DNA of 5,353 nucleotides from Cryomorphaceae bacterium (GTDB taxonomy: Bacteria; Bacteroidota; Bacteroidia; Flavobacteriales_G; Salibacteraceae), in NCBI GenBank assembly GCA_003564735.1, contig PXEK01000028.1, positions 1 to 5,353 on the forward strand, in the 5' to 3' direction. Below, in pieces: positions 1-5,353 of this stretch (within the stretch, counting starts at the first letter, position 1; every line of letters starts with the position of its first letter). The notes beneath the pieces were generated by a model. That model worked only from the letters and a program-made list of their open reading frames with translations, was not told the origin of the DNA and ran no database searches. The translations under genes were made by a program, and so were the position numbers.

Positions 1-731
1 ACTTGAGAGCCACCTTGCCGGCCGATTATTTCGATTTATTCCCAAGAGTAGGTCGCAGTGGCCTCGATGTGCAAAGTATGAGTTTGACCGTTGGCGCCTT
101 CTTGAGTTTTGTGGTGGTTCAATGGTGGGCGGGCTGGTATCCGGGAGCAGAGCCGGGCGGGGGGGGATACATCGCCCAACGCATGATGAGTACCCGAAAT
201 GAGAAAGATGCACAAAAAGCCACCCTGTTGTTTCAAGTGCTGCACTATTGCGTTCGCCCTTGGCCTTGGATTTTGGTAGGTTTGGCCGCTGTTATGCTGT
301 ACAACCCGCAATACAGTTTGAGTCCGGAAACAGCGCAACAAATTGAACAACTCGTACAACAGGGGAAAACCGAGGCTGAGGTATTGAGCGCCTTTCCCGC
401 CGAGGTTCGGCACGAAGCAGCAAATGCCGTAGCCTATACCTTTCGTCCCCAGTTGGGTTATGTTTTTGCCATGAAGGACTTTTTGCCCAACGGTTTGCGC
501 GGACTCCTACTCACCGCATTTTTGGCGGCTTACTTGAGCACCATTTCCACACAGCTCAACATGGGCGCGGGCTTTTTGGTCAACGACCTGTACCTTCCGT
601 ACAAAAACTCAAGAGGAACCGTGACTTCTCAAAAGGCCCAAGTTTTTGCGGGTAGGTTTGCAACCGTTCTTATTATGTTGGTTGCCGTGGCGGTGACCTC
701 CGTGATCAATTCAATATCAGGAGTATGGTAG
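1..731 (+). CDS. Sodium:solute symporter (SSS family), part 1 of 2: 5'-truncated segment upstream of an in-frame TAG
   Basis: Inner-membrane Na+-coupled transporter of the SSS family (relatives of PutP and SGLT); the substrate cannot be told. The frame is open from the left edge, so the true start and roughly 180 N-terminal residues (first helices) lie outside the window. The TTG at 3 is not a start. Seen in the visible peptide (residue 1 = codon at 3): membrane segments near 26-43, 87-101, 168-190 and 218-237; the signature EPGGGGYIAQRMM at 50-62; HYCVRPWPWILV at 81-92; and AAYLSTISTQLN at 175-186. From family knowledge, S179-T180 match the PutP Ser/Thr pair that ligates sodium. A hydrophilic loop lies near 103-148. 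Translation reaches TAG at 729-731, but the same frame continues with clear symporter sequence to 1259, so this is one gene interrupted by a stop. If the stop is real and not read through, the product is truncated and probably inactive. Confidence 0.88.
   Translation, partial: LRATLPADYFDLFPRVGRSGLDVQSMSLTVGAFLSFVVVQWWAGWYPGAEPGGGGYIAQRMMSTRNEKDAQKATLLFQVLHYCVRPWPWILVGLAAVMLYNPQYSLSPETAQQIEQLVQQGKTEAEVLSAFPAEVRHEAANAVAYTFRPQLGYVFAMKDFLPNGLRGLLLTAFLAAYLSTISTQLNMGAGFLVNDLYLPYKNSRGTVTSQKAQVFAGRFATVLIMLVAVAVTSVINSISGVW
729..731 (+). other. In-frame amber codon interrupting the symporter
   Basis: The codons read GGA GTA TGG TAG TTT ATT ATT GAG, giving SISGVW-stop-FIIEAGAG. The frame is otherwise open from base 3 to 1256. 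From memory of the family, this position usually holds a polar residue such as E, K or Q; GAG, AAG or CAG each differ from TAG by one base. The stop lies in the short loop after the visible helix at 218-237, so the helices that follow would be lost. Confidence 0.9.
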
Positions 732-1259
732 TTTATTATTGAGGCGGGAGCCGGCTTGGGAACCGTACTTATCTTACGCTGGTACTGGTGGCGAATCAAC
801 GCGTGGAGTGAAATTGCCGCCATGTTGGCGCCGTTCATCGGCTTGGCGGCTAGTTATTATTTTCAAGATATGGTGAGTGAGACTTTTGTTCAGAACCGAG
901 GGTTCTTCATGCTCAATGTACTGTTTACCACCGTAGCGTGGCTTGCGGTGACCTACATTACCAAGCCGGAGCCCTTGGAAAAGCTGAGTAGTTTTTGCGA
1001 GCGAGTTCGTCCCGAAGGGTTTTGGTCAAATTTTCAATCTACCCGACAACGAGAAATGAACAATACATCATTCCGTTGGAGAATGTGGTGCTGGGTAAGT
1101 TCAATCCTATTCACCTATTCGGTATTATTTGCCGTGGGCGGTTTTTTGTTGCGTCATGATGATTGGCCTATTTACTTGTTGAGCACTATGGGCGGACTCA
1201 TAGGCTTGATGTACGGAATGAGGCAATTGGATATACGAGACTTTGAGGAACAACACTGA
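732..1259 (+). pseudogene. Sodium:solute symporter (SSS family), part 2 of 2: C-terminal portion downstream of the TAG
   Basis: This is the direct in-frame continuation of the symporter after the TAG: 175 codons ending in TGA at 1257-1259. It opens with FIIEAGAGLGTVLILRWYWW and then RINAWSEIAAMLAPF, a block typical of Bacteroidota SSS transporters. It continues with about four further hydrophobic segments, an SSFCERVRPEGFW stretch like the conserved C-terminal cytoplasmic segment of these proteins, and a charged tail (RDFEEQH). No frameshift or second stop is present, so the segment is either recently disconnected or still translated by readthrough. Independent translation is unlikely: the first in-frame ATG is at 822, inside the conserved block, and a TTG at 756 falls within a membrane helix. 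Joining both parts gives about 418 codons, consistent with the last two thirds of a roughly 600-residue family member. The next gene starts 7 bp after this stop. Confidence 0.85.
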
Positions 1260-1266
1260 GTAAAAC

Positions 1267-3288
1267 ATGGTTAGAAAAACACAAAACTTTTTCATTCAGA
1301 ACCTAAAGGATCAAGGGGCGTACCTACTTTTGGTTATACCTTTGTTTTTTGCGCTCGTTCAAACCTCATTAACCCAAGATGCTCAATTTAGTGTAAGACT
1401 TGCCCTTTGCGGACTATACCTCGCGTTCGTTGGTATATTTTTGCTTATACGTACCAAAAAAACCGGTTTAACCCTATCCTTTCCTGCTGTTATGATGGGT
1501 TTACTGCTGATTGCGCAATGCGTTGGCATACTTTACACGATCAACCCCGCCGACGCTTTCATGACTTGTTCACTCACCTGCATATTTTTCCTGTTTCTTG
1601 TATTGCTGCCCTCAATTGAGTTTTCAGTATCACGGGTGATTCGTGTATTTTCGATTTCAGTAGCTTGGATCACTTTACTCATGCTTTTATTCGGGTTTTA
1701 TGATTTGGTTTCAGTGATAGTACACCACGGCTACTCACATGAGCAAGTGTACCGTGTAAGAGGAACAATGGGGCACAAAAACTTGCTGAATGAATATCTA
1801 CTGTTGTTACTTCCATTCAATGTATTTGCGGGTTATTACTTTAAAAGAACCCTACGTTATGTGGGTATAATTAATGCTTCGGGAATTATTGCGTTGGCCT
1901 TATTTTGTTTGACGCGTTCGGTTTGGGTGGCCGCACCGGCAGCTACAACGCTTACTTTTGTAGCGTGGATGTGGTGTAATCGAGCCCGGCGCTCACGAAA
2001 GGCCGTACTTTCTCTGCTTATGTCGGCTTCCGGGGTTTTGTCTATAGTGGGAATCGTTCTGTTGTTTTTTTCGGAAAGCGCGATAGCAAAACAACTTGTT
2101 GCACTTTTTAACCTGCAACACGGTTCGGTAAAGGACAGGCTGGTTTTGTGGGGTAAGACTTTAACTTTGTGGAGTGAAAGCCCAATCACGGGCAAAGGTA
2201 CGGCTTCATGGAGTATCGAGTTTTTACAAACCGGGAATGAGGGCCTCAAAAGCCGAAATAATGTAATTTTTTATCAACGACCGCACAACGATTGGCTGTG
2301 GTTGCTTTTTGAAAACGGAGCTGCCGTTTTATTCCGTTTGGGCGCAGTGTTGTACATCTTTCGAGAGTTGGCTTTACGTTTGAAAAACCGTTGCAAATTT
2401 GCGGAGGAGAGTTGGTTTTATTTCGCTGTGTTTTTTTCACTTTCGGCATACTTCTTTATCGAGCAGTTCAGTTTTCCGGCTGAAAGACCTGCGTTCGTTT
2501 CTTTTATTGCACTGTTGTGGGTTCTGACCATAATAAACGAAAAGAGGAGAATAGGGGAGGGGACTAAACAAGATTATTCAAAGTTTGGGCTTGCGGCCGC
2601 AGTAATTCTTGCCATAATCGTTTTGGTTTTGAGTATAATGAGGTTCAAGAGTGAAGTTTCGTTTAATAGGGCTATGCAATTTAGAGCTCGAGGGTACGGG
2701 GAAAAGGTAATTGAGCATATAAACAAAGCTGAAAATCGATTTTTCAAAGTGGATGCATTCAGCACACCTTTGAGGTGGTACTCGGCAACGGCATATTTTG
2801 AATCGGGTATGAGAGAGCGAGCTTGTTCGGACTTTGAAAAGGCTTTGAATTTAAACCCGTACCATGTTTATATACTCAATGATATGGGCACGTGTATGGG
2901 GCTGAAAGTTGATTTTGATAGTGCCGCGGTGTTTTACAAGCAATCACTTAAAATTGCACCAAATTTTGGTGAGACCCTATACAATATCTCTGCGCTGTAT
3001 TTTAATGAAGGAAAAACAGACAGCGCCGTTTTTTACTTGCGCAAAATAAACCCCGAACAAGATCCCGTTCGCTATAGTCAATATATTGAAGCCATTGTAA
3101 AACCGGTAATTCAGCAATTGATTCGCGAAACAGAAAGTGATGAAGTAAAAAATGAGCTGACTAATTTGTACCACAATGAGGAGTGGATTACCGCAGTTTT
3201 ACGTAAAGCCGAAGATGCAGAAAAATCTATTGACCAAAGTATTATGGAGAATGTCTTATTTGTTTTAAAAAAAGAACATTACTTTTGA
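1267..3288 (+). CDS. O-antigen ligase/polymerase-like membrane protein with C-terminal TPR domain
   Basis: A 673-residue polytopic inner-membrane protein of the O-antigen ligase superfamily (Wzy_C/WaaL/PglL type). Members transfer or polymerise lipid-linked glycans on the periplasmic face. About 12 hydrophobic segments span residues 18-423. Family landmarks seen are RGTMGHKNLLNEYLLL (165-180) and a long periplasmic loop at about 270-342 holding KDRLVLWGKTL (289-299, R291) and RPHNDWLWLLFENGA (338-352). H340 matches the functionally important WaaL histidine and R291 a conserved basic residue. FPAERPAF (403-410) precedes the last core helix. A further helix (440-458) leads to a soluble region with about three TPR-like repeats near 503-531, 534-566 and 568-598. 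The start is ATG in an A-rich context (TAAAACATG), 7 bp after the symporter stop, so the two may be co-transcribed. No Shine-Dalgarno is evident, as is usual in Bacteroidota. Whether the acceptor is lipid A, protein or a growing polysaccharide cannot be told; no other glycan gene is in view. Confidence 0.87.
   Translation: MVRKTQNFFIQNLKDQGAYLLLVIPLFFALVQTSLTQDAQFSVRLALCGLYLAFVGIFLLIRTKKTGLTLSFPAVMMGLLLIAQCVGILYTINPADAFMTCSLTCIFFLFLVLLPSIEFSVSRVIRVFSISVAWITLLMLLFGFYDLVSVIVHHGYSHEQVYRVRGTMGHKNLLNEYLLLLLPFNVFAGYYFKRTLRYVGIINASGIIALALFCLTRSVWVAAPAATTLTFVAWMWCNRARRSRKAVLSLLMSASGVLSIVGIVLLFFSESAIAKQLVALFNLQHGSVKDRLVLWGKTLTLWSESPITGKGTASWSIEFLQTGNEGLKSRNNVIFYQRPHNDWLWLLFENGAAVLFRLGAVLYIFRELALRLKNRCKFAEESWFYFAVFFSLSAYFFIEQFSFPAERPAFVSFIALLWVLTIINEKRRIGEGTKQDYSKFGLAAAVILAIIVLVLSIMRFKSEVSFNRAMQFRARGYGEKVIEHINKAENRFFKVDAFSTPLRWYSATAYFESGMRERACSDFEKALNLNPYHVYILNDMGTCMGLKVDFDSAAVFYKQSLKIAPNFGETLYNISALYFNEGKTDSAVFYLRKINPEQDPVRYSQYIEAIVKPVIQQLIRETESDEVKNELTNLYHNEEWITAVLRKAEDAEKSIDQSIMENVLFVLKKEHYF
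3259..3287 (+). promoter_or_regulatory. Bacteroidota-type promoter for the T9SS cargo gene
   Basis: TTTG at 3259-3262, a 17-base spacer, then TACTTTTG at 3280-3287 match the Bacteroidota primary sigma consensus (TTTG or TTG about 17-23 bases before TAnnTTTG). The -7 element overlaps the ligase stop codon (TGA at 3286-3288). The predicted start of transcription is near 3293, leaving a leader of about 20 bases before the ATG at 3312. This argues that the cargo gene has its own promoter, and it explains the T-rich run at the ligase 3' end. Confidence 0.6.
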
Positions 3289-3311
3289 AGCAAAATAATA
3301 AACTCATAGTC

Positions 3312-3929
3312 ATGAAACACATTTACACACTTTTAGCTGCTTTAGTTACACTTCCTTTGGCGGCACAACAATTAACAGGCGTTACTCCTGATAGGGGTCA
3401 CGTAAATACCACGCTTACCCTTACCGTTTCGGGTTCGGGAACAAACTTTACTCAAGGTTCGAGTACTGTTATTTTACAACAAGGCACTTCCATCATCATT
3501 GCCAATGATACGAGAACAATGAGTGATACCGAATTAGAAGCGGATATCACGTTACAAGAAATGTTTTCTTCAGGCGCAAGAATCGGTCATTATGATGTAA
3601 TTGTAGGCTCTAATTTTTTTGCAGATTTGCAGTTGCCCGAAGCTTTCTACGTGGATTTCCCCGCTTCTGTCGAGCACAATTCAAATGTAGAGATGCTTTC
3701 TATTTATCCCAACCCGGCATTGAACGGACAGTTTACTTTGGAAGGTACGTTTTCAAAAGACTTTGAATTGCTTATTGTGGATATGACGGGCAAGGCAATT
3801 CACTCTGAAAGAATCGGGAAATCACAAAATCGCACGGAGGTGAATATTGCCGGTTATTCTCCGGGTACTTATATCCTTATTTTACAGAACAACGAAGAAC
3901 GTATTGCACGCAAGTTGATATTGCGTTAA
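3312..3929 (+). CDS. Small secreted protein: signal peptide, IPT/TIG-like domain, T9SS sorting domain
   Basis: A 205-residue exported protein, probably delivered to the cell surface or medium by type IX secretion. The signal peptide is MKHIYTLLAALVTLPLAAQ, with cleavage likely after about residue 19. Residues about 20-115 (GVTPDRGHVNTTLTLTVSGSG, then STVILQQG, SDTELEADI and GHYDVIVGS) have the alternating beta pattern of IPT/TIG-like immunoglobulin folds common in T9SS cargo. Residues about 128-205 form a type A sorting domain: SIYPNPALNGQF (130-141), LLIVDMTGKAIHSERI (153-168), the SPGTYIL turn (183-189) and a basic KLILR end. I chose ATG 3312 because it immediately precedes the signal peptide; an in-frame TTG at 3285 lies inside the promoter and ligase stop. 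No catalytic domain is present, so it is a binding, structural or adhesion candidate of unknown function. It ends in TAA and is followed by a terminator. Confidence 0.85.
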   Translation: MKHIYTLLAALVTLPLAAQQLTGVTPDRGHVNTTLTLTVSGSGTNFTQGSSTVILQQGTSIIIANDTRTMSDTELEADITLQEMFSSGARIGHYDVIVGSNFFADLQLPEAFYVDFPASVEHNSNVEMLSIYPNPALNGQFTLEGTFSKDFELLIVDMTGKAIHSERIGKSQNRTEVNIAGYSPGTYILILQNNEERIARKLILR

Positions 3930-3952
3930 TTACGAATTACAAGTGATTTTAC

Positions 3953-3984
3953 AAAACCCTCGGTTTAAAAAACCGGGGGTTTTT
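3953..3984 (+). terminator. Intrinsic terminator between convergent genes
   Basis: AAAACCCTCGGTTT (3953-3966) and AAACCGGGGGTTTT (3970-3983) form a 14-bp stem around a 3-base AAA loop, followed by more T (to 3984, then ATTT). The stem is fully paired in + strand RNA, with one G-U wobble (3960/3976), and lies 24 bases after the cargo gene stop. Read from the - strand, the same stem has an A-C mismatch at that pair and a shorter T-run (TTTTG), so it may also end the convergent BASS transcript, but less efficiently. Confidence 0.85.
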
Positions 3985-4031
3985 ATTTGGCTCACGTTTG
4001 GGGTTCTGACCAAAATAAGAATCGACATAGT

Positions 4032-4895
4032 TCATTTCGATTTGACTTGATTTATGACCCAAATAAGTGCAAGCGTGGTGAAAAAGGAAAATCCGCCGTA
4101 AATCACTGCCGGCACGGCCACTTCATTCATCTCTAAAATATTGCGTGCTAAAAAAATAGCTAAGGCGCTGTTTTGAAGTCCCATTTCAATGCCAATGGTC
4201 GTTCGGCCGTCGTGTTTTATTCCTACGGTTTTACTAAAAAAATAACCCGTCAATATCGTGGAAAGGTTGAGTATGACTAACGCGGGAATCATTTGAAGGT
4301 GTTGTGTAATATCTTCGGTTTGTTGGTTTTCAATGATGAGGATGTAGGCAAAAACGGCAAATAAAATTCCCGGTAGTATGTACCGCAGCGGCTTTTTGAT
4401 TTTGCTGATTGTTCGGGGTTTCCAAGAGTTTAGAGTCATTCCGCACAGCACCGGAATAATGACGGTTAACCCTATTTCGCGAATGATGTATGCGGCTTCG
4501 GGTTCAACGGTTTTGGATTCGCTCATGAGAAATGAACTGCCAAAATGTACAATGAGCGGTATGCTGAACAGAATAATAAAACTGTTGATTGACGTAAGGG
4601 TCACAGAGAGCTCGACCCGGCCCTTAGTCATGTAGGTGACTAAGTTTGATGACGTACCGCCGGGACATGCCGCAATGAGCAAAATACCCAATTGAGCTGA
4701 TGAATTGAGCGGGTAGATCCAGGCGATTAAAATGGCGATAAGAGGTAAAATAACGATTTGCCCCACCAACCCGGTAATTACGGCTTTTGGCGCTGCAATT
4801 ACATTTTTGAAGTTGCTGAATCGCAAGTTGAGTCCGATACCAAACATGATGATGCCCAAGGCAAAACTCATTAAAAGTGAATCGGTGTTCGTCAT
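4032..4895 (-). CDS. Bile acid:sodium symporter (BASS/SBF) family transporter
   Basis: A 287-residue inner-membrane secondary transporter with about nine to ten hydrophobic segments, a full-length bacterial BASS protein. Family knowledge says these import organic anions with Na+; bacterial members carry varied substrates, so bile acid transport should not be assumed. Visible landmarks (287-residue numbering): ALGIIMFGIGLNL (12-24), the CPGGTSSN motif (77-84), LSVTLTS (96-102) and GIEMGLQNSALA (235-246). S83, N84, E237 and Q241 correspond to the Na+-binding motifs of the ASBT fold. I chose the start at 4895 (MTNTDSLLMSF) over an upstream in-frame ATG at 4982. The extra 29 residues (RKFAAFLKERLTD and so on) do not look like a BASS N-terminus, and a promoter-like TAAATTTG at 4941-4934 lies between the two starts. 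It stops at TGA (4034-4032) and converges on the terminator at 3953-3984. Divergent from the gene at 5121. Confidence 0.9.
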   Translation of the reverse strand: MTNTDSLLMSFALGIIMFGIGLNLRFSNFKNVIAAPKAVITGLVGQIVILPLIAILIAWIYPLNSSAQLGILLIAACPGGTSSNLVTYMTKGRVELSVTLTSINSFIILFSIPLIVHFGSSFLMSESKTVEPEAAYIIREIGLTVIIPVLCGMTLNSWKPRTISKIKKPLRYILPGILFAVFAYILIIENQQTEDITQHLQMIPALVILNLSTILTGYFFSKTVGIKHDGRTTIGIEMGLQNSALAIFLARNILEMNEVAVPAVIYGGFSFFTTLALIWVINQVKSK

Positions 4896-4933
4896 GTATA
4901 TAGCATCTGTTAATCGTTCTTTTAAAAAAGCCG

Positions 4934-4941
4934 CAAATTTA
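4934..4941 (-). promoter_or_regulatory. Putative -7 promoter element (TAAATTTG) for the BASS gene
   Basis: On the - strand TAAATTTG fits the Bacteroidota TAnnTTTG element, 38 bases before the ATG at 4895, giving a predicted leader of about 30 bases. No TTG or TTTG lies at the expected 17-23 base spacing (the nearest TTG, at 4972-4970, is 28 bases away), so this is a partial match. It supports the shorter BASS start. Confidence 0.4.
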
Positions 4942-5086
4942 CGTTTTATGCAGGATAAATTAGTGGCCACAACGGCTCTCAAAATAAAACAGCAGTGTTA
5001 GGAGAGAAGGGGAGGGTGTTGTTTTTTCGTACCGTACATCCCAAACAAAAACTCATTTATTTCATCATTGCGTTTTGAAATTCACC

Positions 5087-5094
5087 TAAGTTTG
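5087..5094 (+). promoter_or_regulatory. Putative -7 promoter element (TAAGTTTG) for the gene starting at 5121
   Basis: TAAGTTTG fits TAnnTTTG and lies 26 bases before the ATG at 5121, so the leader would be about 20 bases. ATTG at 5067-5070 gives a possible -33 element with a 16-base spacer, one short of the usual range. With the opposite-facing element at 4934-4941, it suggests separate divergent promoters for the two genes. The rest of the 4896-5120 interval shows nothing further I can name. Confidence 0.4.
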
Positions 5095-5120
5095 CCGCGA
5101 GAAAAGCCGTTACAAAACCA

Positions 5121-5353
5121 ATGGTAAAATCCATATTACAAAGAATAAGTGCTTGGGCTGAAAAAACGCGACGCATTCCTGCTTGGGTAGCCTTGTTTGG
5201 GGCTTTTTTGGCGGTGTTCAATTACGGCTATGATGTGCCGGCGGCATGGACTATACCCTTGAGGATTGTCTTTATTTTGGTATTGTCCACAGGCATTTTT
5301 TCTATTCTGTTGGGATATTTCTCGTCTGTGATTCGACCGCGTAAAGCCGTTTG
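5121..5353 (+). CDS. N-terminal fragment of an unidentified membrane protein (3' end outside window)
   Basis: An open frame from ATG 5121 runs off the right edge, giving 77 complete codons. The nearest in-frame upstream stop is TGA at 5076-5078 with no other ATG between, so 5121 is the first start. The peptide begins MVKSILQRISAWAEKTRRIP, amphipathic and basic, then shows a hydrophobic segment at about 21-37 (AWVALFGAFLAVFNYGY), a short loop with DVPAAW, and a second segment at about 46-71 (RIVFILVLSTGIFSILLGYF region), ending in the basic IRPRKAV. I do not recognise the family firmly. The arrangement loosely recalls the extra N-terminal helices of Bacteroidota TrkH-type potassium transporters, but this is a guess. 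A TAnnTTTG element 26 bases upstream supports it being a real gene. Confidence 0.6.
   Translation, partial: MVKSILQRISAWAEKTRRIPAWVALFGAFLAVFNYGYDVPAAWTIPLRIVFILVLSTGIFSILLGYFSSVIRPRKAV

Noticed and set aside
36..413. 125-codon open frame on the - strand inside the symporter
   Set aside because: It lies antisense to strongly family-like symporter sequence and its translation resembles no protein; a shadow of the real frame.
1953..1960. TACTTTTG matching the -7 promoter consensus inside the ligase gene
   Set aside because: No TTG or TTTG at the right spacing upstream and no gene start nearby; six fixed bases are expected by chance a few times in a window this size.
1857..2249. 130-codon open frame on the - strand inside the ligase gene
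   Set aside because: Antisense to conserved ligase sequence, low-complexity translation and no promoter or start context of its own.
2917..3027. Two D-S-A tripeptides in the ligase TPR region matching the Bacteroidota O-glycosylation motif D(S/T)(A/I/L/V/M/T)
   Set aside because: Both fall at the usual Asp-x-Ala position of TPR helices, so the match is explained by the repeat itself; the T9SS cargo has no such motif.
2521..4020. Shared GTTCTGACCA word at 2521 and 4003
   Set aside because: Only about ten bases are identical, one copy is coding and the other intergenic, with no flanking similarity; chance.
4963..4970. GTGGCCAC palindrome upstream of the BASS -7 element
   Set aside because: An 8-base palindrome is expected about twenty times by chance in this length and it does not extend further; not evidence of an operator.
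4896..4982. 29-residue N-terminal extension of the BASS protein from ATG 4982
   Set aside because: The extra residues are charged and unlike a BASS N-terminus, and the promoter-like element at 4934-4941 lies downstream of that start.
4732..5001. + strand open frame of 89 codons opposite the BASS gene
   Set aside because: It mirrors the BASS membrane segments and has no independent support.

Overview
The window looks like a piece of a Bacteroidota chromosome. Three independent signs point there. One gene encodes a secreted protein with a type IX secretion (T9SS) C-terminal sorting domain, a system essentially confined to this phylum. The symporter is of a form familiar from Bacteroidota (EPGGGGYIAQRMM, WYWWRINAWSE). 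Bacteroidota-type promoter elements (TAnnTTTG, in one case with an upstream TTTG) lie in front of genes, while Shine-Dalgarno sequences are absent or weak. No mobile element, CRISPR array, tRNA or rRNA was seen. The genus cannot be told from this sequence.

Layout on the + strand: 1-1259 holds the last two thirds or so of a sodium:solute symporter (SSS family), running in from the left edge. Its single reading frame is broken once, by an in-frame TAG at 729-731. Seven bases later, 1267-3288 encodes an O-antigen ligase/polymerase-like membrane protein with a C-terminal TPR domain. A well-formed promoter (TTTG-N17-TACTTTTG) sits across the end of that gene and should drive 3312-3929, a small secreted protein made of a signal peptide, an IPT/TIG-like beta domain and a T9SS sorting domain. 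A strong hairpin-plus-T-tract terminator follows at 3953-3984.

On the - strand, 4895-4032 encodes a bile acid:sodium symporter (BASS/SBF) family transporter that converges on this terminator. A divergent intergenic stretch (4896-5120) carries a TAnnTTTG element facing each way. A new + strand gene starts at 5121 and runs off the right edge. Its 77 visible residues form a membrane-protein N-terminus that cannot be assigned with confidence.

Functionally this is a mixed housekeeping/envelope neighbourhood: two Na+-coupled transporters, a glycan ligase-like enzyme and a secreted surface protein. I see no coherent novel multi-gene system. The most interesting points are the lone amber codon inside an otherwise intact symporter (recent pseudogene, sequence error or readthrough), the promoter embedded over the ligase stop codon, and the adjacency of a ligase-like enzyme to a T9SS cargo.
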